From Sunxiuqinia sp965372405 (GTDB taxonomy: Bacteria; Bacteroidota; Bacteroidia; Bacteroidales; Prolixibacteraceae): a DNA stretch of 64,000 nucleotides. Location: assembly GCA_965372405.1 (NCBI GenBank), contig CBDVCE010000015.1, forward strand, positions 1 through 64,000, given 5' to 3'. Below are positions 44,375-53,685 of this stretch, piece by piece. Position numbers and translations under genes: made by a program. Under the pieces are notes generated by a model. That model was given only the letters and a program-made list of their open reading frames with translations. It was not told where the DNA came from and made no database searches. Within the stretch, counting starts at the first letter, position 1. Each line of letters begins with the position of its first letter.

Positions 44375-44389
44375 TCTGAGATCCTGAAT

Positions 44390-45601
44390 ATGTCTATTAT
44401 AGAGAAACTCTATCAGATGACTGCCATCCAGGATTTCATCAACAGTCCGGGTACTTTGTTGATGTTAGTGATTGGGCTATTTCTTTTATACTTAGGTATT
44501 AAAAAGAAGTATGAGCCTCTTTTGCTAGTTCCCATTGCATTTGGACTGGTGTTGGCTAACCTCCCCGGAGGCGGTATGGGCATTGTTCCTGCCGAGCATA
44601 TCCAGATTGATGAGCATCATTATAAAAACCTGATTGAGATTGCGCATGACCACGGGATTATGAATTACCTGTATTATGCGTTGATCAAAACTGGTTTTCT
44701 TCCTCCCATCATTTTTATGGGGGTAGGTGCACTAACCGATTTTGGCCCCATGTTGCGTAATTTGCGACTGGCCTTTTTTGGTGCTGCTGCACAAATTGGA
44801 ATTTTCACGGTATTGTTGTCAGCAATTGCACTCGGATTTACTCCTGCAGAAGCTGCATCGCTCGGTATTATTGGTGGTGCTGATGGCCCAACGGCTATTT
44901 ATACAACTATTATGTTGGCTCCGCATCTGCTTGGGCCAATAGCCATAGCTGCTTATTCGTACATGGCTTTAGTGCCTGTAATTGTTCCATTGGTTGTCAA
45001 ACTTCTTTGTTCTGAAAAAGAATTGAAGATCAACATGAAAGAAATGGATAAGAAATATCCGGCTAAGCGTAAAATAAAAAATATGAAAGCTGTGAAAATT
45101 GCTTTCCCGATTGTGCTGGGTATTGTGATTGCCATTTTTGTTCCATCTTCAGTTCCGCTATTAGGAATGTTGCTTTTTGGTAACCTGATTAAAGAGGTTG
45201 GAACATCTGTTGCTCGATTGTCTGAAGCTGCTACCGGTTCAATTATGAACACGGCTACCATCTTTTTAGGTTTGACAGTGGGAGCAACAATGACAGCTGA
45301 AGTCTTTTTAAATAGCCGAACCATCATGATTATTGTTGGTGGTTTTGTGGCCTTTGCCATTTCAATTGCTGGAGGGATTCTTGCAGTGAAGGTGTATAAC
45401 CTGATTGCTAAGAAGAAAATCAACCCTTTGGTTGGTGCTACAGGTTTAAGTGCTGTTCCAATGGCTTCGCGAGTTGCCAATGAAATTGCTATTAAGTATG
45501 ATCCTAAGAATCATGTTCTACAATATTGCATGGCGAGTAACATTTCAGGAGTAATCGGTTCGGCCGTTGCTGCTGGTGTACTGATCTCGTTTTTGGGGTA
45601 A
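44390..45601 (+). CDS. oadB: Sodium-pumping decarboxylase beta subunit (OadB-like)
   Basis: A 403-residue integral membrane protein that decarboxylates carboxybiotin and moves sodium ions outward. It has the family signatures GVGALTDFGPML, FTPAEAASLGIIGGADGPTAIY (with the critical Asp), SRVANEIAIKYDPKNHVLQYCMASNISGVIGSAVAAG and eight to nine transmembrane segments. It starts 15 bp after the alpha-subunit stop and is followed by a strong terminator. Confidence 0.95.
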   Translation: MSIIEKLYQMTAIQDFINSPGTLLMLVIGLFLLYLGIKKKYEPLLLVPIAFGLVLANLPGGGMGIVPAEHIQIDEHHYKNLIEIAHDHGIMNYLYYALIKTGFLPPIIFMGVGALTDFGPMLRNLRLAFFGAAAQIGIFTVLLSAIALGFTPAEAASLGIIGGADGPTAIYTTIMLAPHLLGPIAIAAYSYMALVPVIVPLVVKLLCSEKELKINMKEMDKKYPAKRKIKNMKAVKIAFPIVLGIVIAIFVPSSVPLLGMLLFGNLIKEVGTSVARLSEAATGSIMNTATIFLGLTVGATMTAEVFLNSRTIMIIVGGFVAFAISIAGGILAVKVYNLIAKKKINPLVGATGLSAVPMASRVANEIAIKYDPKNHVLQYCMASNISGVIGSAVAAGVLISFLG

Positions 45602-45622
45602 ATAAAATAAACTGAAAGAGGG

Positions 45623-45653
45623 AAGGGTGCTTTGAAAAAAGCACCCTTTTTTT
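45623..45653 (+). terminator. Intrinsic terminator of the decarboxylase operon
   Basis: AAGGGTGCTT (45623-45632) pairs perfectly with AAGCACCCTT (45639-45648), followed by a run of T to 45653. Confidence 0.93.
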
Positions 45654-45930
45654 GTAGTACTGTGAGCAGAAATACAGATGGCTGGTTGTAATCAATGATT
45701 CAATCCACTCAAGGGAATAATTACATTCATTAATGAGGTAAAGTATAATGAACCAATTCCTAGCTTTCAAAAACCTGTATATCTGAATAATTTATTCCCA
45801 AAAAAGAAGATAATTCAATTTTATAAAAAGATATTCCAACTGTTTAGAAGGCAATTAAGGCTATTTTTACAAAAAACCTATTGAGAAGATTTTGTTAATA
45901 CAAAGTCACCTATCCTTTAAACCAATAAAA
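45654..45930. other. Intergenic region before the GH29 gene
   Basis: About 277 bp of AT-rich DNA between the decarboxylase terminator and the GH29 start. I see no gene or repeat. It should contain the promoter of the second carbohydrate cluster, but no clear -33/-7 pair could be picked out. Confidence 0.4.
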
Positions 45931-47640
45931 ATGAATTATAATCAGATTCGAAATTTTTTGATTGTTTTTATTTCTTCATTGTTTCTGATGACCTCTTGTC
46001 AACAACCATCTCTGAAACTGGAAGATGATAAGCTAGCCAAACCAAATGACACTCAGTATCAGTGGCACGAACAGGAACGGATCATGTTTCTTTGTATTGA
46101 TCCTTGTACCTGGCAAGGGCGTGAATATGACAACCACTCAACTTCTTTGGCTCGGATTAATCCTGAAAAGCTAAATACAGACCAATGGTGTGAAGTTGCT
46201 CAGTCATGGGGAGCCAAAGAAATCCTATTTGTGGCTAAACATACAGGAGGTTTTTGCTGGTGGCAAACAGAAACAACAAATTATGGAATTAAAGATACTC
46301 CCTATAAAAACGGGAAAGGTGATGTACTTAAAGAGCTTTCAGAATCGTGCAAAAAGTACGGATTGAACCTGGGAATATATGTATATCCTGGTGATGAAAC
46401 TTGGGGTGCAGGGATTGGAAGTGGTGGTCTGACGAAAGATCCTTCGAAGCAGGAAGCTTACAATAAGGTTTACAGACAACAACTGACCGAGACCTTAGCA
46501 AACTACGGAGATGTAATTGAAGTTTGGTTTGATGGTAGTTGCAAAATTGACGTTTCTGATATATTGGCAAAGTATGCGAAGAATTCCGTGGTTTTTCAAG
46601 GACCGCATGCAACACTCCGCTGGCCGGGTACAGAATCCGGTAAGTTGTTTTATCCAGTTTGGAACTCCATTAAAAGTGAAGATATGAATACAGGAGTGGC
46701 TACTCAAATACATGGTAATGCAGATGGTGATATTTGGGCTCCTCTAGAAACAAATACGACACTTTATGACCACTATTGGTTTTGGTCAGCTGAAAAGGAG
46801 AAAAAGCGGATGTCTTTAGATCAGTTAATGGATTGTTATTACAAATCAATTGGGTACGGAAGCGTATTTTTGCTTAACTCCACACCAGATACAACCGGAC
46901 TTATTCCTCAAGATGACATTAAACTTTATAAAGCATTTGGAGAAGAGATCGAGCGCAGATTTAAGACACCAATAGCACAGATAAAGGATAAAACTGGAGA
47001 ACTTCAAGTTCTGGATTTTAAGAAAGCACAGAAGATAAACCATGTCGTAACAATGGAAGATTATCGCTTCGGTCATCGAATCAGGGAATATGTAATTGAA
47101 GGTTTTGCAGATGGAAAGTGGCAAGAGTTATGCAATGGATTATCAATAGGCCGTAAGAAGATTGATTATTTCCCTGAAATTGAAGTGTCAAAAGTCCGCA
47201 TTAAAGCGGTTAAGTCTGTTGGTAGCCCTTTAATTAGGAGTATGTCTGCTTATTTTGTTGGCAATTTTACCCCACCAAAAAAACAAAGTGTAAGTGCATG
47301 GTCAGAGTGGGTGAATGTTAAAAATCTGGAAGAAGATATGTTTCAGGATGGTATTGCAAAAATAGAAATTGACTTATCTGCAAAAATAAACTTGCCCGGG
47401 CAATACGCTGTCAGACTAAAGCCCAATAATTCAGATACTGAGATGAAAATAGTTGATGCTGAAATTCATTTTGAGGGACGAAAAGCATTAGACGAATTTG
47501 TAAGCATAGAGGGGACAAACATTGCGATAAATCGCACTGCTCAAGTAGTAGAAGAAAGTAGTTCTGTGCTTATTCTTACTATAAAATCGGATAAAGCAAT
47601 CACCGGAAGTTTAGAATTTAGACCTTCTACTATTTATTGA
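45931..47640 (+). CDS. GH29 alpha-L-fucosidase, lipoprotein
   Basis: A 569-residue lipoprotein from ATG 45931 (lipobox MTSC, Cys23); an ORF start at 45892 would precede it by 13 residues. The catalytic barrel shows WGAKEILFVAKHTGGFCWWQTETTNYGIK, LGIYVYPGDETWG and the probable nucleophile D201 in VIEVWFDGSCK. GH29 enzymes retain configuration and remove alpha-L-fucose. The acid/base cannot be fixed by eye. C-terminal beta-sandwich domains (RFGHRIREYVIEGFADGKWQELC) resemble a carbohydrate-binding F5/8 module. It opens the second carbohydrate cluster. Confidence 0.92.
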   Translation: MNYNQIRNFLIVFISSLFLMTSCQQPSLKLEDDKLAKPNDTQYQWHEQERIMFLCIDPCTWQGREYDNHSTSLARINPEKLNTDQWCEVAQSWGAKEILFVAKHTGGFCWWQTETTNYGIKDTPYKNGKGDVLKELSESCKKYGLNLGIYVYPGDETWGAGIGSGGLTKDPSKQEAYNKVYRQQLTETLANYGDVIEVWFDGSCKIDVSDILAKYAKNSVVFQGPHATLRWPGTESGKLFYPVWNSIKSEDMNTGVATQIHGNADGDIWAPLETNTTLYDHYWFWSAEKEKKRMSLDQLMDCYYKSIGYGSVFLLNSTPDTTGLIPQDDIKLYKAFGEEIERRFKTPIAQIKDKTGELQVLDFKKAQKINHVVTMEDYRFGHRIREYVIEGFADGKWQELCNGLSIGRKKIDYFPEIEVSKVRIKAVKSVGSPLIRSMSAYFVGNFTPPKKQSVSAWSEWVNVKNLEEDMFQDGIAKIEIDLSAKINLPGQYAVRLKPNNSDTEMKIVDAEIHFEGRKALDEFVSIEGTNIAINRTAQVVEESSSVLILTIKSDKAITGSLEFRPSTIY

Positions 47641-47766
47641 ATAACTTCTATATCAATGTCAGAGTGCAATAATTAGTAAATTTTAAAGTCTTGTTTCAAA
47701 ATCAGATGTACGTCAAAGTAGAATAACTACATTTGCTGAACTAAAAAACTACTAATCTTCTTTTGC

Positions 47767-49749
47767 ATGAAATTTAAAGTTTGTGTTCTCACCTTTTTGT
47801 CGTTTATTTTATTTTCACTTTTTGTCGTTAATTTATATGGGCAGACTGAGAGTTTAAATTCTATCCCAAAAGAATCAAACTGGAAAGGATTCACGCGTTT
47901 AGACTTTGAGTTTGAAGGAAGAAAAGCACACATCGTTTTTCCAAATAACAAGATAGATGGAAGTCCATGGGTGTGGCGTGCCCGATTCCCCGGTTGGCAT
48001 ATTGAAATGGATAGCATTCTTTTATCCGAAGGATTTCACGTAGCTTTTATAAATACGGATAACATGTATGGCAGTCCAAGGGCTGTTTCCATCTGGAATA
48101 ATTACTATCAGTTCTTACTTGAAAATTATAGTTTAAATGAAAAAGTTGCACTGGAAGGTGTTAGCCGTGGTGGTCTTTTTGTGTATAACTGGGCGAAGCA
48201 AAATCCGGAGAAAGTGAATTGCATTTATGCCGAAGCTCCTGTTTGCGATTTCAAAAGCTGGCCCGGAGGATTTGGTGATGGAAAAGGTAGTAAAGCCGAT
48301 TGGGAGAATCTGAAAAATGAATATGAATTTAAATCGGACAAAGAGGCAAAGGCATGCAATAATCAGCCAATGCATAATCTGGAGAAATTAGCTGATGCTA
48401 AAGTTCCGGTTCTTCATATGGTTGGTTTAAATGATCGAGTTGTTCCTTTTGCTGAAAATAGTTCATTGCTAATTAATCAATACATAAAACTTGGAGGGAT
48501 TGCTACAGTGGTTCCTTGCACCAAAGGGAAACAGGACCTTTGGGGACATCATTTTCCTATTGAAACTCCACGATTGGGAGCAGATTTCATAAAGTACTAT
48601 ACAAAGCTACCTAAGCAAAAATTGAATTCTGCAGATTATCATCAAATACGTTCTGGCTTAAAGAATTCATTTATAAAATTTGAAAGAGAGAAAAAGGGAA
48701 GGGTTGCTTTTTTAGGTGGCTCTATCACTTATAATGGTGGTTGGCGCGATAGCATTTGCAATTATCTTCAACAACGATTTTCTGATACTGAATTTGATTT
48801 CATTGCAGCTGGTATCCCTTCAATGGGAACTACACCTGCAGCTTTTAGGTTAGAAAGGGATGTTTTGTCGAAAGGACCAATTGATCTGCTTTTTGAGGAG
48901 GCTGCTGTTAATGATGCTTCAAATGGAAGAACCAGCAATGAGCAAATTCTAGCTATGGAAGGAATTGTTCGGCATGCAAGAAATGATAATCCGGCGATAG
49001 ATATTGTCATCATGCATTTTGTTGATCCTTCAAAAATGAAAACATATAGAGAAGGCAATACTCCTGAAGTAATTCAAAATCATGAAAAGGTGGCGAAACA
49101 TTATGGTGTTCCAAGCCTTAATCTGGCAGAAGAAGTTACAGACAGAATTGATGCTGGCGAGTTCAGCTGGGAAGAAGATTTCAAGAACTTGCATCCATCA
49201 CCATTTGGTCAGGGAGTTTATGCGCATTCAATGATCTCTTTTCTAAAAAAAGCTTACAGTGGTTTTGTTGCAGAAGATGATAAAATCACTACATATTCCA
49301 AATTGGATAAAATTGACAAGGCGTGTTATGACAATGGAATACTCATACCAGCAGGTGAAGTGAAAGTATCAAAGGGTTGGAAAATAATAGCAAACTGGAC
49401 TCCTGCAGATAAAGTAGGTACACGAAATAATTATACCAATGTACCAATGCTTGTTGGTAATGATGCAGGGAAAATTCAAAAAATTAATTTCGAAGGGAGG
49501 GCTGTGGGCATTGCAGTTGCTGCAGGGCCTGATGCCGGAATAATTGAGTATAGAATTGACAAAGGGAAATGGCAAAAACAGGATTTGTTTACGCAATGGA
49601 GTTCACACTTGCATCTTCCTTGGTATTATACTCTTAAATCTGGAATGATTAAAGGTAAACACGAATTGCAAATTCGAATTTCTGATGATAAAAATGCTTC
49701 AAGCAAAGGAAATGCCTGTAGATTAAGATACTTTTTTGTCAATAAATAA
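47767..49749 (+). CDS. Bifunctional esterase: alpha/beta-hydrolase plus SGNH domain
   Basis: A 660-residue secreted protein (signal peptide to LYG-Q, residue 26). Residues about 35-280 form an alpha/beta hydrolase with nucleophile S133 in GVSRGG, acid D223 in VGLNDRVVP and His261. Residues about 310-490 form an SGNH/GDSL domain with S319 in FLGGSIT, EEAAVNDA (block III Asn) and H476 in NLHPSPFG. The Asp expected three residues before H476 is replaced by Lys473. The C-terminal part is beta-sandwich-like. It probably removes acetyl or other acyl groups from the glycan. It precedes a sulfatase by 9 bp. Confidence 0.88.
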   Translation: MKFKVCVLTFLSFILFSLFVVNLYGQTESLNSIPKESNWKGFTRLDFEFEGRKAHIVFPNNKIDGSPWVWRARFPGWHIEMDSILLSEGFHVAFINTDNMYGSPRAVSIWNNYYQFLLENYSLNEKVALEGVSRGGLFVYNWAKQNPEKVNCIYAEAPVCDFKSWPGGFGDGKGSKADWENLKNEYEFKSDKEAKACNNQPMHNLEKLADAKVPVLHMVGLNDRVVPFAENSSLLINQYIKLGGIATVVPCTKGKQDLWGHHFPIETPRLGADFIKYYTKLPKQKLNSADYHQIRSGLKNSFIKFEREKKGRVAFLGGSITYNGGWRDSICNYLQQRFSDTEFDFIAAGIPSMGTTPAAFRLERDVLSKGPIDLLFEEAAVNDASNGRTSNEQILAMEGIVRHARNDNPAIDIVIMHFVDPSKMKTYREGNTPEVIQNHEKVAKHYGVPSLNLAEEVTDRIDAGEFSWEEDFKNLHPSPFGQGVYAHSMISFLKKAYSGFVAEDDKITTYSKLDKIDKACYDNGILIPAGEVKVSKGWKIIANWTPADKVGTRNNYTNVPMLVGNDAGKIQKINFEGRAVGIAVAAGPDAGIIEYRIDKGKWQKQDLFTQWSSHLHLPWYYTLKSGMIKGKHELQIRISDDKNASSKGNACRLRYFFVNK

Positions 49750-49758
49750 TACACCACA

Positions 49759-51321
49759 ATGAAAACACTACTTAAGCTAAAACGAGGACTGTTAATTCTT
49801 TCAAGTCTATTTGTATTATTGAGTTGCTCAAATAGTAATGTCGAAAATGAAGAAACGAAACCCAACATCATTATGTTTTTGGTTGATGATATGGGATGGC
49901 AGGATACTTCAGTCCCTTTTTGGACAGAGGAAACACCTTTTAATAAACGATATCATACACCAGCGATGGAGCGACTTGCCTCTGGTGGGATGATGTTTAC
50001 CAATGCATATTCATGCTCTGTGTGTTCACCAACCAGAGTGAGTTTAATGAGTGGCATGAATGCAGCACGACATCGGGTAACTAACTGGACGCTTTATAAA
50101 AATGCTTCTGTTGATGCAAAAAGTGCAATTCTTGATTACCCCAAATGGAATGTGAATGGTTTGCAACCTACCGATTCAATTGAGAATTCTGTTCATATAA
50201 CTTCATTGCCACAGATACTGCATGATAATGGCTATTTCACCATACATACTGGCAAAGCACATTTTGGAGCAATTGGAACGCCCGGAGCTAATCCATTAAC
50301 TTGTGGTTTTGATGTGAATATTGCCGGGCATGCCGCAGGTGGTCCCGGGAGCTATTTGGGAACTGAAAACTTTGGGAATAAGGAAAAAGGAACTCACACA
50401 TTACCATGGGGAATTCCCGGGATGGAAGAATATCATGGAGATTCAATTTTCCTAACAGAGGCCTTAACACGCAAAGCAATTAAATCATTGGATAAATCCT
50501 TGGAATTAAATAAGCCTTTTTATTTATATATGTCACATTATGCAGTTCATGTTCCGTTAAAAGCGGATGGTCGTTTTTACCAAAAATACCTGGATATGGG
50601 ATTGCCTGAGTCAGAAGCTAAATATTCTTCAATGATTGAAGGCATGGACAAAAGTCTGAATGATTTGATGAATTATCTGGATGAAAAAGGAATTGCTGAT
50701 AATACGATTATCCTGTTTATGTCTGACAATGGCGGTTTTAGCTTAAGACCTAGGGCAGGGGAGTTGCACACACATAATAAACCTCTGAACAGTGGCAAAG
50801 GCTCAGCTTATGAAGGTGGTGTTCGCGAACCAATGATTGTAAAATGGCCGGGTAAGGTTGAGGCAAAAACTAAATGCAATGACTATTTAATCATCGAAGA
50901 TTTTTTCCCAACTATTTTGGAAATGGCAGGAATAAAGAAATATGAGGCAGTTCAGAAGATTGATGGGAAAAGTTTCATTCCCATGTTGAAACAATCAGGA
51001 ACAACTGCCGATGGAAGAAATTTGTATTGGCACTATCCTAACAATTGGGGGCCAACAGGTCCTGGAATTGGAGCAACCAGCGCAATTCGAACTGGAGACT
51101 GGAAACTAATTTACTATTATCGTGATCAGCATTTTGAATTGTTCAACTTGAAGGAAGATATTGGTGAGTTAAATAGCTTGACAGAAATAAAACCCGGTAA
51201 AGTAAAAGAACTGGCAATGAGTCTGGGCAGCTATCTTAAGGGTGTTGATGCACAGCGTCCAACATTGAAGGCGACTAATGAATTGGCACCTTTTCCCGAC
51301 GATATTTTTCTAACTAATTAG
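49759..51321 (+). CDS. S1-type sulfatase, lipoprotein
   Basis: A 520-residue sulfatase with a lipobox (LLSC, Cys23). The formylglycine precursor is C89 in SVCSPTRVSLMSG. Metal and substrate residues are visible in IIMFLVDDMGWQDTS, HTGKAHFGAIG and LFMSDNGGFS. It is predicted to remove sulfate from the polysaccharide in the periplasm. It follows the esterase within 9 bp, suggesting that acyl and sulfate groups are removed together before fucosidase action. It has low similarity to the sulfatase at 16613, so the two probably have different substrates. Confidence 0.95.
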   Translation: MKTLLKLKRGLLILSSLFVLLSCSNSNVENEETKPNIIMFLVDDMGWQDTSVPFWTEETPFNKRYHTPAMERLASGGMMFTNAYSCSVCSPTRVSLMSGMNAARHRVTNWTLYKNASVDAKSAILDYPKWNVNGLQPTDSIENSVHITSLPQILHDNGYFTIHTGKAHFGAIGTPGANPLTCGFDVNIAGHAAGGPGSYLGTENFGNKEKGTHTLPWGIPGMEEYHGDSIFLTEALTRKAIKSLDKSLELNKPFYLYMSHYAVHVPLKADGRFYQKYLDMGLPESEAKYSSMIEGMDKSLNDLMNYLDEKGIADNTIILFMSDNGGFSLRPRAGELHTHNKPLNSGKGSAYEGGVREPMIVKWPGKVEAKTKCNDYLIIEDFFPTILEMAGIKKYEAVQKIDGKSFIPMLKQSGTTADGRNLYWHYPNNWGPTGPGIGATSAIRTGDWKLIYYYRDQHFELFNLKEDIGELNSLTEIKPGKVKELAMSLGSYLKGVDAQRPTLKATNELAPFPDDIFLTN

Positions 51322-51390
51322 CTTGGCTTAATATTCTTTCTTATTGCATTGAAATAAATCCTTATTTTTACCGGCATTAATTGATGAGAT

Positions 51391-51984
51391 TTGAGCGAAA
51401 ATACAACAGATATCGAAAAACAATGGGTTCTTGAATTGAAGAATGGGAATGCTGAAGCTTTTGATGAGTTGTTTGGATTGTATGGAAAACGTTTGTATCA
51501 CTTTGCATTCGGTTATCTCAAGTCAAAGGAAGAATCTGAAGAAGTTGTTCAGGATGTATTTCTGAAAATTTGGAATACAAAGGAGCTTTTAAAACCCGAA
51601 CTGTCATTTAAAGCTTATCTCTTCAAAATTGCATATAACAGCATTCAGGAATTCTTCCTAAAGATCAATAGAGACAAAGCTTACCAACACGAAATAATTA
51701 ATACCTCAGTTGACTTTAGCAATAAGCTTGAAGAACGAATGGATTATCATTCATTGCTCGAATTGGTTGAAAGGAAAATTAGCCTACTTCCTGAAAGGCA
51801 AAAGCAAGTTCTGGTGCTTAAACGTAAAGAAGGATTTCCTGTAAAAGAGATTGCTGAAAAATTGAATATCTCACCTAAAACGGTTGAAAATCATTTAACC
51901 GAAGCTCTTAAAAATCTCAAAGAAGGCCTCAAAGAAGAAAAAATTGCAGGTCTGCTATTCTTCAATCTGTTTATTAAATATTAA
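51391..51984 (+). CDS. ECF sigma factor of the SusC/FecR signalling system
   Basis: A 197-residue ECF sigma factor with region 2 (AFDELFGLYGKRLYHFAFGYLKSKEESEEVVQDVFLKIWN) and region 4 (ISLLPERQKQVLVLKRKEGFPVKEIAEKLNISPKTVENHLTEALKNLKEGL). The start is a TTG at 51391, since an in-frame TGA lies six bases upstream and no ATG follows in the N-terminal region. It pairs with the FecR gene 567 bp downstream and the STN-containing SusC, which signals substrate binding across the outer membrane. A repeat-rich element lies between sigma and FecR. Confidence 0.92.
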   Translation: MSENTTDIEKQWVLELKNGNAEAFDELFGLYGKRLYHFAFGYLKSKEESEEVVQDVFLKIWNTKELLKPELSFKAYLFKIAYNSIQEFFLKINRDKAYQHEIINTSVDFSNKLEERMDYHSLLELVERKISLLPERQKQVLVLKRKEGFPVKEIAEKLNISPKTVENHLTEALKNLKEGLKEEKIAGLLFFNLFIKY

Positions 51985-52112
51985 ATGCACAACTGAATTC
52001 AAATGTCAGCCAATGTTAATATATGACTACTGTTGACAAGAAATGACCTTCGACGATGGCTGCTGAGATAATTTAGTGCTCAACAACCTCCAGTATCTAT
52101 ATTGTCAATGCC

Positions 52113-52196
52113 CAAGGATGGCATCCCTACGTAAACAGAATAGAAATAAAATTAATGGACAGCAGCATTTTGCAGATCCGGGGATGCAATCCTTCT
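52113..52196. repeat. Pair of inverted REP-like palindromes
   Basis: AAGGATGGCATCCCT near 52114-52128 and, on the other strand, AAGGATTGCATCCCC at 52180-52194. The two copies face each other, as REP pairs often do. Together with the following element they make a repeat cluster between the sigma and FecR genes. Confidence 0.55.
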
Positions 52197-52235
52197 ACCA
52201 ACCAATACCCAATAATCAAACTCTATATTTTTTTA

Positions 52236-52430
52236 CATTGTTGTCCGGGGAATTAATAAGCTTAAGGGCTGAAGCCCCTGTTGACAGTGGCTTTTATTAC
52301 CCACGGCTTAAGCCGTGGGTAATAAAACCAATAAGATTTTCTGGGCTTTAGCCATTAATGATTATCAGCTATTTCCCTGATGTTATTATTCTACGTTTGA
52401 TATAAACTCATATTTTCCCGGACAACAATG
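52236..52430. mobile_element. MITE/REP-like element bounded by 14-bp inverted repeats
   Basis: CATTGTTGTCCGGG (52236-52249) and its exact complement (52417-52430) bound 167 bp. Inside lie three palindromes: GGGCTGAAGCCC (52266-52277), a perfect 22-bp palindrome at 52299-52320, and TGGGCTTTAGCCA (52342-52354). There is no coding sequence. The short length, terminal inverted repeats and internal palindromes fit a non-autonomous element or REP cluster. The source transposase, probably RAYT/IS200-like for the REP part, is not in the window. Confidence 0.7.
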
Positions 52431-52551
52431 ATTTTTTAAAAAAAAATCAATTTCGACTAGGGGATTTTTAATTCTTAATCATACTACTAATTGATCAAAT
52501 ACATTTTCCATGAATATGAGTTGGAAAGTATGATCGATTAAAGTAGAAACA

Positions 52552-53598
52552 ATGGCAAAAGAGTTAAGATTTTTCAAACGATATTTCGAAGGTAAGTATT
52601 CACGTACCGATTATAATTCAGTTTTAAAGGGTTTTCAAACCAAGGGAGATAGCAATGAGTTTGCTTCAAATCTGCAAGACCATTGGAAGGAATATAAAGA
52701 GCCTCAGTCCTTCGATGTTAATCTTGATCCTATTTTGTTGAAATTGCACCGTCAGATAATTGGTGATAAAAAGGATAGGCAACCAATTAAACTTTGGGGT
52801 ATGCTTCAACGTGTTGCAGCCATTCTGTTCATCCCATTATTGCTTGCTTCAATCGTTTTCAACTTTAAAAATGAATTTATAGTAGAGCAGGAAACATCGT
52901 GGGCAGAAATTAAATGTCCGTTAGGTGTTCGAACAGAGTTTGAGTTACCTGATGGGTCAACAGGTTTCTTAAATAGTGGATCAACTTTGAAATTTCCAAC
53001 TAGTTTTAAAATGAATGAACGGTCAGTTCAGCTTTTAGGAGAGGCTTATTTTGATGTCGTGCATAATAAGAATCAGCCGTTTCATGTACAAACCGGAAAG
53101 CTTGATGTGAAAGTTCTTGGTACAACTTTTAATGTTGTAGCCTATCCCGAGCAGCAGTTTGAAGAAATAACTTTGGAATCAGGTAAAGTTGATATTTTAA
53201 GTAAAAGCGGACAGAGCATAACTGTCCTTCTGCCAGATGAACAATTAAATCTGGATCTTCAAACGAATAAATATCAAAAATCTAAAGTAGTTGCATCTCA
53301 GTATATTTCGTGGACAACAGGTGTTCTCAGTTTTAGAAATGAAAGGTTTGAACAAGTTGTGAGACGCCTTGGACGATGGTATAATATTGATATTGTGTTA
53401 GAAGGTACAGAGTTAAATAATTACACCTATCATGCAACTTTTGAGAATGAACCTTTTGAGGAAGTCCTTAAATTAATGGAATTAACAGCGCCAATATCAT
53501 ATCAGATGGAGGCTCGAAAACTTCTTCCGGATGGAAGTTTTTCTAAACGAAAAGTACACTTAAAGTTTGATCAGGAGAAAATGAAAGAATTCAACTAA
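52552..53598 (+). CDS. FecR-family anti-sigma factor
   Basis: A 348-residue protein with a cytoplasmic N-terminal part, one transmembrane segment (about 85-105, RVAAILFIPLLLASIVF), a FecR domain (EIKCPLGVRTEFELPDGSTGFLNSGSTLKFPTSF, AYFDVVHNKNQPFHVQTGKLDVKVLGTTFNVVAY) and a C-terminal DUF4974 (LSFRNERFEQVVRRLGRWYNIDIVLEG). It relays the signal from the STN domain of SusC and holds or releases the ECF sigma factor. Confidence 0.95.
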   Translation: MAKELRFFKRYFEGKYSRTDYNSVLKGFQTKGDSNEFASNLQDHWKEYKEPQSFDVNLDPILLKLHRQIIGDKKDRQPIKLWGMLQRVAAILFIPLLLASIVFNFKNEFIVEQETSWAEIKCPLGVRTEFELPDGSTGFLNSGSTLKFPTSFKMNERSVQLLGEAYFDVVHNKNQPFHVQTGKLDVKVLGTTFNVVAYPEQQFEEITLESGKVDILSKSGQSITVLLPDEQLNLDLQTNKYQKSKVVASQYISWTTGVLSFRNERFEQVVRRLGRWYNIDIVLEGTELNNYTYHATFENEPFEEVLKLMELTAPISYQMEARKLLPDGSFSKRKVHLKFDQEKMKEFN

Positions 53599-53603
53599 AA
53601 AAA

Positions 53604-53632
53604 ACAGGAAAGTGGTTGCAACACTTTCCTGT
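53604..53632 (+). terminator. Stable hairpin between fecR and susC
   Basis: ACAGGAAAGTG (53604-53614) pairs perfectly with CACTTTCCTGT (53622-53632) around a 7-base loop. There is no T-run, so it may be a processing or mRNA-stability hairpin instead of a strict terminator. susC starts 54 bp downstream. Confidence 0.6.
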
Positions 53633-53685
53633 AAATAAGTAGTGAAATAGTCAATATTTATTAAACCACTTAACGATGTAAAGTT

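Larger units (their letters stand above)
51985..52551. other. 567-bp intergenic region between sigma and FecR genes
   Basis: The gap holds the inverted REP pair and the 195-bp element described separately. No protein-coding sequence is supported. The separation of a sigma gene from its anti-sigma by repeats is unusual because these genes are often adjacent or overlapping. Confidence 0.6.

Noticed and set aside
52076..52351. Plus-strand ORF of 91 residues between sigma and FecR
   Set aside because: It runs through REP palindromes and a repeat element, with no family resemblance.
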